From: an uncultured Paracoccaceae bacterium
Lineage (GTDB): Bacteria; Pseudomonadota; Alphaproteobacteria; Rhodobacterales; Rhodobacteraceae
DNA: 64,000 nt
Assembly: GCA_947495795.1 (NCBI GenBank)
Contig: CANMAI010000006.1
Location: forward strand, 231,208 to 295,207
Reading direction: 5' to 3'
Shown: positions 8,625 through 15,888 of the stretch, in pieces
Position numbering within the stretch: position 1 is the stretch's first letter
Layout: every line of letters starts with the position of its first letter
Notes under the pieces: model-generated
What the model was told of the DNA's origin: nothing
Databases searched by the model: none
Seen by the model: only the letters and a program-made list of their open reading frames with translations
Position numbers and translations under genes: made by a program

Positions 8625-8945
8625 ATGATGCCAAATCCAGCAAGGATCGTAGGGCCCTATAAGGTAATTCTCATAACGCCGGTATCAAACCGTGCCCTAT
8701 TGCCTGAGTTCGTAGAAGACTGGCTGAGAAATGGTGTTCCCTTGGTCTGCGTTTTTGGTTCGGATGCGCTGGAAGTAGAAGAAGAAATAGACTGGTTGTT
8801 AGTAGGTCGGCCAGATTTAACGGATGCTGAGTGCGAACGGCGCTACATAACGACAACCGCTCACGACAATGAGACGTTTGAGGAGGTTGCCGAATTTGCA
8901 GAGACGTGGTCCGACGTTTGCGGCGTAAGCATAGTGCGCATTTAG
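8625..8945 (+). CDS. Small hypothetical protein inside the maturation cassette
   Basis: A 106-residue acidic protein not assigned to a family. AGGAGGGACC precedes the double ATG at 8625, a strong ribosome site. The sequence has a hydrophobic first strand (YKVILITPVSN), a second (GVPLVCVFGSDA) and an acidic C-terminal half, suggesting a small alpha/beta domain. Its codons are visibly less G+C-rich than coxD and coxE on either side (TTAGTAGG, ATAGACTGG), so it may be a recent insertion. It ends nine bases before coxE. No catalytic motif is seen. Confidence 0.65.
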   Translation: MMPNPARIVGPYKVILITPVSNRALLPEFVEDWLRNGVPLVCVFGSDALEVEEEIDWLLVGRPDLTDAECERRYITTTAHDNETFEEVAEFAETWSDVCGVSIVRI

Positions 8946-8954
8946 GAGAGCAAT

Positions 8955-10208
8955 ATGGCGACTTATGCGGATTTACCGGTGAACCCGGATGGCAAGCTGG
9001 CGGAGAATATCACGCATTTCGCACGGGCTTTGCGCAAGGCCGGGTTGCCGGTGGGCTCGGGCCGGGTTGTGGATGCCATTCGGGCTGTAGAGGCTGCCGG
9101 ATTTTCCGAGAAACGGGATTTCTATGCCACTTTGCAGGCGTGTTTTGTATCGAAGCCCGAGCATCGGGCTGTGTTCGGGCAGATCTTCCGGCTCTATTGG
9201 CGGGACCCGCAGTTTCTGGAGCATATGATGGGGCTGCTGACGCCGATGGTGCGAGGCGTGAACGAGAGCCCGGAAGCACAGGCGGCGGAGCGGCGGGCGG
9301 CGGAAGCCCTGCTGGACGGGGCAGAGGCGCCGGAGCGGGAGGATGTGGAAGAGGAGGGTGAAGAGGTCGAGTTTGACGCGACGCTCACGTTTTCCACCGA
9401 TGAGCGGCTGAAGGCGATGGATTTCGAGCAGATGAGCACGGAGGAGATTGCAGCGGCCAAGCGGGCGATTGCAAAGCTCGATCTGCCGGTACGCCCCATT
9501 GCATCGCGGCGCACGGTGGCGGCACCCCGTGGCCGGATTGCCGATTGGCGGGGGACGATGCGGAGTGCGATGCGCACGGGCGGGGAGGTGGAGCGGCTTT
9601 CCTACAGCAGGCGGCGGGAGCGGTGGCCGAACCTGGTGGCTTTATGTGATATTTCGGGGTCGATGTCCTCCTACAGCCGGATGGTGCTGCATTTCCTGCA
9701 TGCGGCAGCCAACGCAAAGGGAGCGGGTTGGGCGGCGGTGCATGCCTTCACGTTCGGGACACGACTGACGAACATCACGCGGCATATGCGGGCGCGGGAT
9801 GTGGATGCGGCGCTGCGCGCAGCGGGCCGTGAGGCGGAGGATTGGGAGGGGGGCACCCGGATCGGGGCTTCGCTGCATGCGTTCAATCGTGACTGGTCTC
9901 GCCGTGTGTTGGGGCAGGGGGCGGTGGTGTTGCTGATCACGGATGGGCTGGATCGGGATGGTGCGGCGATGCTGGCCCGGGAAGCCGAGCGGTTGCGGCT
10001 TTCTGCGCGCAAGCTCATCTGGATAAACCCGCTGCTCCGCTGGGACGGGTTTGCACCCAAGGCGCAGGGGGTGCGGGCCTTGTTGCCCAATGTGGACAGC
10101 TTTCGGGCGGGGCATTCGATTGCATCGCTGGAGGATCTGGCGGTGGCTTTGACACGGGCCGATGATCGGGGCGACAAGGACCGGCTTATGGCAATGTTGG
10201 CGGATTGA
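8955..10208 (+). CDS. coxE: vWA domain protein, CoxE-like
   Basis: A 417-residue protein. The N-terminal domain (about 1-130) contains the FARALRKAGLPVGSGRV motif typical of CoxE/VWA_CoxE proteins. An acidic linker follows (AEAPEREDVEEEGEEVEFD), then a von Willebrand A domain from about residue 220 with an intact metal-ion site DISGSMS and the later GGTRIG and ITDGLDRDG motifs. Partner of the CoxD-type ATPase in metal-cofactor maturation of Mo-hydroxylases (family knowledge). Good context: coxD upstream and xdhC downstream on the same strand. Confidence 0.86.
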   Translation: MATYADLPVNPDGKLAENITHFARALRKAGLPVGSGRVVDAIRAVEAAGFSEKRDFYATLQACFVSKPEHRAVFGQIFRLYWRDPQFLEHMMGLLTPMVRGVNESPEAQAAERRAAEALLDGAEAPEREDVEEEGEEVEFDATLTFSTDERLKAMDFEQMSTEEIAAAKRAIAKLDLPVRPIASRRTVAAPRGRIADWRGTMRSAMRTGGEVERLSYSRRRERWPNLVALCDISGSMSSYSRMVLHFLHAAANAKGAGWAAVHAFTFGTRLTNITRHMRARDVDAALRAAGREAEDWEGGTRIGASLHAFNRDWSRRVLGQGAVVLLITDGLDRDGAAMLAREAERLRLSARKLIWINPLLRWDGFAPKAQGVRALLPNVDSFRAGHSIASLEDLAVALTRADDRGDKDRLMAMLAD

Positions 10209-10224
10209 GAGAGCAGTGGCGGTT

Positions 10225-10301
10225 CCGGCCCCTCCGCACCGCTCCGCCGGCGGCGCCCACCCGCCCGCCCCGCCGCCACCGAACCGGTACGGAGGGGCCG
10301 G
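10225..10301. repeat. G4-loop hairpin, copy 3
   Basis: Two 31-base arms (10225-10255, 10271-10301) pair at 26 of 31 positions; the outer 12 pairs are perfect. The loop 10256-10270 is CCCACCCGCCCGCCC, one base different from copies 1 and 2 but still four G-triplets on the complement, because the change falls in a one-base linker. It starts 17 bases after the coxE stop and 58 bases before xdhC. Confidence 0.9.
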
Positions 10302-10358
10302 GCTGTTCGGGACGCTGATGGATGACTATATCTTGAGTAGTTTTTTGGGAGGGATGCG

Positions 10359-11375
10359 ATGAGTGCGGAGCATGATCAGATACCCGAGCAGGCTTTGGCG
10401 TGGGTTCGGGCCGGGCAGAAGGTGGCTTTGGCGACGGTGATCGAGACATGGGGCTCTGCGCCCCGGCCTGTCGGATCTCAGCTTGCGATCAACGGAGCGG
10501 CGGAGATGATGGGTTCCGTTTCCGGTGGCTGTGTGGAGGGTGCGGTAGTGGCCGAGGCACTGGAGGCCGTGGAGGATGGCACGGCGCGGGTGCTGGAATT
10601 TGGCGTGAGTGATGATGAGGCTTTTGCGGTGGGCCTGGCCTGCGGCGGGCGCATCCGCGTTTTGGTTGAGCCTGTGGGGGCGGGTGTGCCTGCGGCTTTG
10701 CTGGAGGAACTGGTGGCAGCGCGAGGGGGCCGTGCGCCTGTGGCCTACGGCGTGAATGTGGAAAGCTGGGAGCGGTGTTTGGTGCGTGGGCCGCAGGATG
10801 CGCTTTTTGCAGCGGCGGAGCCCCGGTTTTACGCGGACAGATCCGGCTTTGAGGGAGACTGGTTTCTCGGCATCCACAACCCGCCCTTGCGGATGGTTGT
10901 GGTGGGAGCGGTGCATATCGCCCAGCCGCTGATGGCGATGGCGCGGTTGGCGGGGTATGACGCGACGCTGGTGGACCCACGGGATGCCTTCGCGTCGGAG
11001 ACGCGGTTTCCCGGCGAGGTGATGGTGCGGAAGTGGCCCGATGCTGCCCTTAAGGACATCGGGTTGGATGCGCGGGTCGCGGTTGTGACACTGACGCATG
11101 ACCCAAAGCTGGACGATCCTGCGATTGTTGAGGCCTTGCGTTCGGATGTGTTCTATCTCGGCTGCCTTGGTTCCACGCGGACGCATGGGAAGCGGGTTCT
11201 GCGATTGCAGGAGGCGGGTTTTACGGAGGCGGATATTGCACGGATTCACGCGCCGGTGGGGGCGGATATCGGGGCGAAGGCACCCGCTGAGATTGCTGTT
11301 TCGATCATGGCCGAGATCACCGAACGGCTGCGGCGGCCGGAGACGCGGCCTGCTGCTGCAGGTGTGGCTGCGTGA
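10359..11375 (+). CDS. xdhC: XdhC/CoxI family protein
   Basis: A 338-residue maturation factor that binds molybdenum cofactor and delivers it, after sulfuration, to xanthine-dehydrogenase-type enzymes (family function). The N-terminal XdhC_CoxI domain shows ATVIETWGSAPRPVGSQLA and GSVSGGCVEGAV, with the characteristic GGCVE motif. The C-terminal Rossmann-like domain begins around residue 170 (MVVVGAVHIAQPLMAMA) and ends with GADIGAKAPAEIAVSIMAEI. It overlaps the next gene by four bases (GTGA), so the two are translationally coupled. Confidence 0.88.
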   Translation: MSAEHDQIPEQALAWVRAGQKVALATVIETWGSAPRPVGSQLAINGAAEMMGSVSGGCVEGAVVAEALEAVEDGTARVLEFGVSDDEAFAVGLACGGRIRVLVEPVGAGVPAALLEELVAARGGRAPVAYGVNVESWERCLVRGPQDALFAAAEPRFYADRSGFEGDWFLGIHNPPLRMVVVGAVHIAQPLMAMARLAGYDATLVDPRDAFASETRFPGEVMVRKWPDAALKDIGLDARVAVVTLTHDPKLDDPAIVEALRSDVFYLGCLGSTRTHGKRVLRLQEAGFTEADIARIHAPVGADIGAKAPAEIAVSIMAEITERLRRPETRPAAAGVAA

Positions 11376-13012
11376 AGTTTGGCCCGGTTCCCTTGGGCGA
11401 GGCTTCCGGAGCTGTGCTGGCGCATTCCGTACGCGCGGGTGATCTGCGCATTCGCAAGGGCACTTTGTTGACAGAGGCGGTACTTGCGGACCTCTCCAAG
11501 GCGGGCCTGACGGAGGTGGTTGTGGCCGCTCTTGAGCCGGGCGATATGGCCGAGGATGCGGCGGCGACCACACTGGCTGCAGGCTTTGCCGGGCGTGCGG
11601 ATATGCATGTGACGGATGCGTTTACCGGGCGGGTGAACCTTATTGCAGACGTGCCGGGGGTGCTGGAGGTGGATCCGGCGGCGGTGCTGGCCTTCAACTC
11701 GGTAGACGCAGGCATCACGATTGCGACGCTGGCCGATAAGGCACGGGTGGGTGCGGGGAGCATGCTCGCCACAATCAAGGTGATCCCGTATGGGGTATCG
11801 GCGGCTGCAGTGGCGGAGGCGGCAGCGCATCTGGGGCCCGAGAGCCTGCACGTGGCCGAGCGCAAGATCCGGAGTGCCGTTCTGGTGATGACGGAGACGG
11901 AGGCCATTTCCGCGAAGGCTCTGGCCAAGGGGGAGGCCGTGGTGCAGGCGCGGCTGGCGGCTTTGGGTGTGGAGGTACGGCAGGTGGTGACCGTGGCCCA
12001 TGCGGAGGCCGATTTGGCTGAGGTTTTGCGCCGTGCAGGGGCGGTGGGCGGATCGCCCACCCTACCGGCGGGAACTGAGATCGTGCTGATCCTCGGAGCT
12101 TCGGCCACTTCGGACGTAAGGGATGTGTGCCCTGCGGCTTTGGTGGCGGCAGGTGGTGAGATGCTGCGTTTCGGAATGCCAGTTGATCCGGGAAATCTGC
12201 TGTTTATTGGCCAGATGGGCGCTGTGCCTGTTGTGGGCCTGCCTGGATGCGCACGCTCGCCCGCGCTGAATGGGGCGGATTGGGTGCTGGAGCGGTTGGT
12301 TTCCGGCCTTGATGTGGGGGATGCGGAGATTGCCGCGATGGGCGTGGGAGGGCTTTTGAAGGAGATCCCCATCCGGCCGCAGCCCCGGCGTGGCAAAGGG
12401 AACGCGAAGGCCACTTCGCGGGTGGCGGTGATCTTGCTGGCGGCTGGACAATCGCGGCGGATGAAAGGTGTGGACAAGCTTCTGGAACCGGTGGATGGGG
12501 CCGCGCTCCTGAGGCGTAGCGCGGAGGTGGCGCTGGCTTCGCGCGCGGGCGATGTGTTTGTTGTGCTGCCACCGGATGGGGCCGCGCGGGCCGAGGTGCT
12601 GACGGGGCTGGATGTGGCGCTGGTGACGGCGGAGCAGGCCGCCGAAGGGATGGCGGCGAGCCTGCGCGCAGGGCTTGCGGCGGTGCCGGACGGGGTGGAT
12701 GCGGTGATCGTGGCTTTGGCGGACATGCCGGAGATGCAGGCTGCCGGACTTGATGCGCTGATTGCCGGTTTTGCGCCTGATGCGGGAGTGGAAATCTGCC
12801 GTGCGGTGACACCGGAGGGCCGTGCGGGCCACCCCGTGCTCTTCGGGCGGCGGTTTTTTGAGAGCCTTGGCGCACTGGAAGGCGATCAGGGCGCGCGGCG
12901 TGTGGTGGCAGAAGCCGCTGATTTCGTAAAGGATATCCCCTTCGCCGGGGACGCGGCGGTGCTGGATCTTGATACGCCCGAGCAATGGGCGGCCTATCGG
13001 GCGCGGGGATAA
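11372..13012 (+). CDS. Fused molybdopterin-binding (MoeA-like) and MobA-like nucleotidyltransferase
   Basis: A 546-residue two-domain protein. Residues 1-340 resemble the molybdopterin-binding domain of MoeA/CinA type (KFGPVPLGEASGAVLAHSVR at the start and GSMLATIKVIPYGVS mid-way). From about residue 350 there is a MobA/MocA-type nucleotidyltransferase with VAVILLAAGQSRRMKGVDKL and the ALADMPEM motif, ending QGARRVVAE. This is expected to attach CMP (or GMP) to molybdopterin for the hydroxylase served by the XdhC just upstream. The GTG start at 11372 overlaps the xdhC stop. A 28-base repeat also present at 56781 lies inside the coding frame (12042-12069). Confidence 0.82.
   Translation: MKFGPVPLGEASGAVLAHSVRAGDLRIRKGTLLTEAVLADLSKAGLTEVVVAALEPGDMAEDAAATTLAAGFAGRADMHVTDAFTGRVNLIADVPGVLEVDPAAVLAFNSVDAGITIATLADKARVGAGSMLATIKVIPYGVSAAAVAEAAAHLGPESLHVAERKIRSAVLVMTETEAISAKALAKGEAVVQARLAALGVEVRQVVTVAHAEADLAEVLRRAGAVGGSPTLPAGTEIVLILGASATSDVRDVCPAALVAAGGEMLRFGMPVDPGNLLFIGQMGAVPVVGLPGCARSPALNGADWVLERLVSGLDVGDAEIAAMGVGGLLKEIPIRPQPRRGKGNAKATSRVAVILLAAGQSRRMKGVDKLLEPVDGAALLRRSAEVALASRAGDVFVVLPPDGAARAEVLTGLDVALVTAEQAAEGMAASLRAGLAAVPDGVDAVIVALADMPEMQAAGLDALIAGFAPDAGVEICRAVTPEGRAGHPVLFGRRFFESLGALEGDQGARRVVAEAADFVKDIPFAGDAAVLDLDTPEQWAAYRARG
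12042..12069. repeat. Palindromic repeat copy inside the MoeA/MobA fusion gene
   Basis: This 28-base stretch matches 56781-56809 at 28 of 29 positions (one base missing). It is a near-palindrome built on GGTGGGCG / CGCCCACC followed by CTACCGGC. Here it encodes a Gly-Pro-rich loop (GGSPTLPAG) without disturbing the frame. It may be a mobile REP-like unit captured by the gene, or a chance-tolerated insertion in a surface loop. Confidence 0.7.
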
Positions 13013-13724
13013 GCGACAGCCGAGGCCATGCTGAGAGGCAATGCTCTATAGCCTTTCGCTCTAAACCTGAACCACCTGTCGCTGCCTGAAATCAAAGATT
13101 TCAACATGTTAGGTGACAAGTGATGTTTCAGCTCAAAAGCCAAACGCTTTAGTGGTTGAGTTGGCGATGAGAGGCTGGCGGGAGAGCCTTACGTTTTTAA
13201 GGGCGGTTGCGGTTTTGGGTCGTGGTATCGAAGTGGGGATGAAGGATTTTTCGTATCCTGCGCGCGATACTGCTGACCTGAATACTGACCGGATCGGGCA
13301 AGGGTGGACGTTTGATGACCGATCCAGGTCGCCAGCTTATCCGCTAAAGCATTTCGACGTTTTGCAGAAACAGGATAGGGCGCGCGCTGAAGTTGTAGAT
13401 CCGGGTCATCTCGGTTGCGCCTTCGCTGGAAGCCTTGGTAATGAGGGAGATCGCCCTTTCTCTGCCGTGTGAGCCAAAATAGTATCGGCGCACAATCATG
13501 AATTTGTGCAGTGGGCATTTCTTGCAGTAGATCCCAACGTGCAAATGCTGCGGTTGGCTCTGACCGTATTCAGCGAGAAACGGACGGGCGTTTGTGGAAC
13601 GTCAGATGACTTCGACCTTAGCGTCATCAACTGACTCAAAACCAGAAGTTCGCACGTTGTGCAGCGAAGGTCTCATGTGCGCCCAACCTTCGCATTCGTT
13701 ACGGTTGCACTACTGACAGCTTTC
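13013..13724. other. Gap of 712 bases without a supported gene
   Basis: This lies between the convergent ends of the MoeA/MobA gene and the LysR gene. A 119-codon frame on the plus strand (13113-13472) and frames on the minus strand have no ribosome site and look unrelated to known proteins. The best candidate is 13344-13544 on the minus strand, 66 codons from a TTG, with a CKKC motif near its start; I cannot support it as a gene. The lower GC suggests decayed DNA. Confidence 0.5.
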
Positions 13725-14588
13725 TCATGCTGTTGTCAGAAACGCGACCCGGATAGCTTCTTTCATGGCAGCCTGCGGTTCTGTCTCCGTGGACCCGCTT
13801 GCTGCAATGACCAACTTGGAAGCTGGCGTCGATCCGAAGCCAAGGCCTTCGCCCGCGACGGCCAGGCCGGTATGCAGTGATGTGCGCCCTAACAAGCCCA
13901 CAGCCATCCCCGCTTCGACGGCCGCGATCACTCCTGATACGCTCTGGCTGGAATAGGCGATCCGATACGGCTTTGCGCGCGCGTCAAGTGATTTGATTGC
14001 AGCGTCTCGCCACCAACACGCATGATCGAAGAGCGCCACCGGCAGACTCTCATTAGTCGGAAACTCTCGATGTGCCGATATGACCCAACAGGTTGGGTCT
14101 TCGTACAAAACCTCCTCATGCTGTTTGGGATGCTCGACCTCGTAGATGGCAAGATCGAGCGCGCCTTTTTCCAAAGCATCGGGAAATCCTGTACTCAAGG
14201 CACAGGTCACCTCCAGCTCGACTTTCGGGTGATGGCGCGTGAAAGCGGCGATGATCTCCGCGAGTTTCGCCCGACCATGATCGTCGGGAATGCCTACCCG
14301 CAGTTTGCCCGACACCGCGCGCTGGGAAACATCTCGCAACGCCGCGTCCAGGCGTGCCGTCACATCCTGGGCGATGGGCAAGAGCTTTCTTCCGACCTCG
14401 TTCAGTATGACGCCGCGCCCGTGACGTTCAAAGACAGGTCGCCCAAGGATCGCTTCAAGGCGTTTGACCTGAATACTGGTGGCAGATTGTGATCTGTGGA
14501 TGCGCGAAGCACCGTCAGTAACACTCCCTGCCTGGGCAACGGCAAGGAAGGTGCGCAACAAGTCGCTATCGAGATTTTCCATTCGCAT
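13725..14588 (-). CDS. LysR family transcriptional regulator
   Basis: A 287-residue regulator. The N-terminal helix-turn-helix is DLLRTFLAVAQAGSVTDGA followed by RSQSATSIQVKRLEAILGRP (to about residue 52), and the periplasmic-binding-protein-like effector domain follows from about residue 95 (GKLRVGIPDDHGRAKLAEII). A second ATG at 14582 (MENLDSDLL) has GGAA at a better distance and may be the true start. It is divergent from the permease gene 14667-15689 with 78 bases between them, the standard arrangement for a LysR regulator and its target. Effector unknown. Confidence 0.9.
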   Translation of the reverse strand: MRMENLDSDLLRTFLAVAQAGSVTDGASRIHRSQSATSIQVKRLEAILGRPVFERHGRGVILNEVGRKLLPIAQDVTARLDAALRDVSQRAVSGKLRVGIPDDHGRAKLAEIIAAFTRHHPKVELEVTCALSTGFPDALEKGALDLAIYEVEHPKQHEEVLYEDPTCWVISAHREFPTNESLPVALFDHACWWRDAAIKSLDARAKPYRIAYSSQSVSGVIAAVEAGMAVGLLGRTSLHTGLAVAGEGLGFGSTPASKLVIAASGSTETEPQAAMKEAIRVAFLTTA

Positions 14589-14666
14589 TTCCGATGGTAG
14601 ATATTTAAGCTATTTGTTTCACATATGCTTTTGTTGCCTATAATTTCAAGGTCAGAGGAGTAATCC
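14589..14666. promoter_or_regulatory. Shared LysR/permease promoter region
   Basis: An AT-rich 78-base divergent region. On the plus strand a perfect TATAAT (14639-14644) lies 22 bases before the permease ATG, with TTGTTT 19 bases further upstream as a possible -35. AGAGGAG (14652-14658) is a good ribosome site. A LysR-type T-N11-A site cannot be singled out among several options. Confidence 0.55.
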
Positions 14667-15689
14667 ATGGCTGATCAGACAATTGTTCAACGACAGTCAA
14701 GCAAAAGACTCGCGGTGTGGAGTCTATGCCTGGCCCTGCTCGCAGCCATTGCCTTTACATGGCCGGGACATGCAGTAAACGCGATCATGTTCGTTGGATG
14801 GGGGCTTGTTGTTGTTGCTCCGATCGTTGTTCCCGGTATTCTCCTTGCGGCCTGGATCATCGCGAGCGGCGCGGATACGCAGATTGCGTGCGCGTTCGAG
14901 GGACGAACACTGCGCACAGTGGTGGCGGCGTCGCTGATTGGGGCGATCACGCCGGTCTGCGGTGTGACGGTTCTGCCGCTGATGGCGGGGTTGTTGGCGG
15001 CAGGCGTTCCGCTGGCGCCGATCATGGCATTCTGGCTATCGTCTCCCATTACCGACCCGGCTATGCTTGCCACAACGGCCGCGACGCTTGGCCTGAGCTT
15101 TGCCATCGGCAAGACGCTTGCAGCTTTTGGATTAGGGGTATTTGGCGGCGCGATCACCGCCTTGTTCGCCAAGTCGCCGTGGGCAGTGAACGCGCTCCGA
15201 AACAACAATTTAGCTCGGCAACTGAGCGCAGCCAGATGCGGGCAGGTTCAAACCTTCGAACTAAAGGTCTGGCGCACGAAGGAACGGCGTCGATCTTTCG
15301 GCACACAGTTCTGGGCAACCACGCGGCTCATCCTGATCTGCCTGGTCCCCGCCTTTGCGGCCGAGTATGCCTTGAACACAGCTCTGACACCGGGTTCGCT
15401 CGCCGCATATGTTGGTGAGGATCAATGGTGGGCTATCCCTGCAGCCGTCTTTTTCGGTGCTCCGGCCTATATCGACGGGTATGCCGCCCTGCCGCTGACG
15501 CGTGGCCTGATTGAAAATGGCATGTCCGAAGGGGCGGCCATGGCCTTTCTGATTTCGGGCGGCGTGGTGAGCATCTGGGGCGCGATGGCCATTGCGCCCG
15601 TGCTGAAGCTGAGGCCCTTCCTTCTGTATCTCCTGCTCGCGGTTCTGGGATCGTTGGCGGCAGGATATGCATTTGAATGGGCTGTCTGA
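14667..15689 (+). CDS. Permease of the DUF318/ArsP-YraQ family
   Basis: A 340-residue inner-membrane protein with about eight helices in two related halves. The family signature is seen as LPLMAGLLAAGVPLAPIMAF followed by LSSPITDPAML in the first half, and GAPAYIDGYAALPL with GGVVSIWGAMAIAP in the second. Some relatives export trivalent organoarsenicals; others have no known substrate, and the cysteines seen in proven arsenic exporters are not evident here. It is divergent from a LysR regulator that probably controls it. Confidence 0.78.
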   Translation: MADQTIVQRQSSKRLAVWSLCLALLAAIAFTWPGHAVNAIMFVGWGLVVVAPIVVPGILLAAWIIASGADTQIACAFEGRTLRTVVAASLIGAITPVCGVTVLPLMAGLLAAGVPLAPIMAFWLSSPITDPAMLATTAATLGLSFAIGKTLAAFGLGVFGGAITALFAKSPWAVNALRNNNLARQLSAARCGQVQTFELKVWRTKERRRSFGTQFWATTRLILICLVPAFAAEYALNTALTPGSLAAYVGEDQWWAIPAAVFFGAPAYIDGYAALPLTRGLIENGMSEGAAMAFLISGGVVSIWGAMAIAPVLKLRPFLLYLLLAVLGSLAAGYAFEWAV

Positions 15690-15888
15690 ATAAACGTGGC
15701 ACTCTGCAGTGCGGCCATTGAATTAACGGCAGCAAAGTCCGGCACTTCCGACCAAGCATAGGCCAGATTGAAGGTCTGGTCTCGGTCACAGATGCTTGAC
15801 GTTTAGGCCAGTATTGCGTGACGCGATCTGTCGATAGGATTCGGAAAGTCAGCGGCGGCGAGTTTAAGATGTGCCGCGTTCCACAGCG

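Noticed and set aside
13113..13472. 119-codon plus-strand frame downstream of the MoeA/MobA fusion
   Set aside because: No ribosome site, no family resemblance and composition unlike neighbouring genes.
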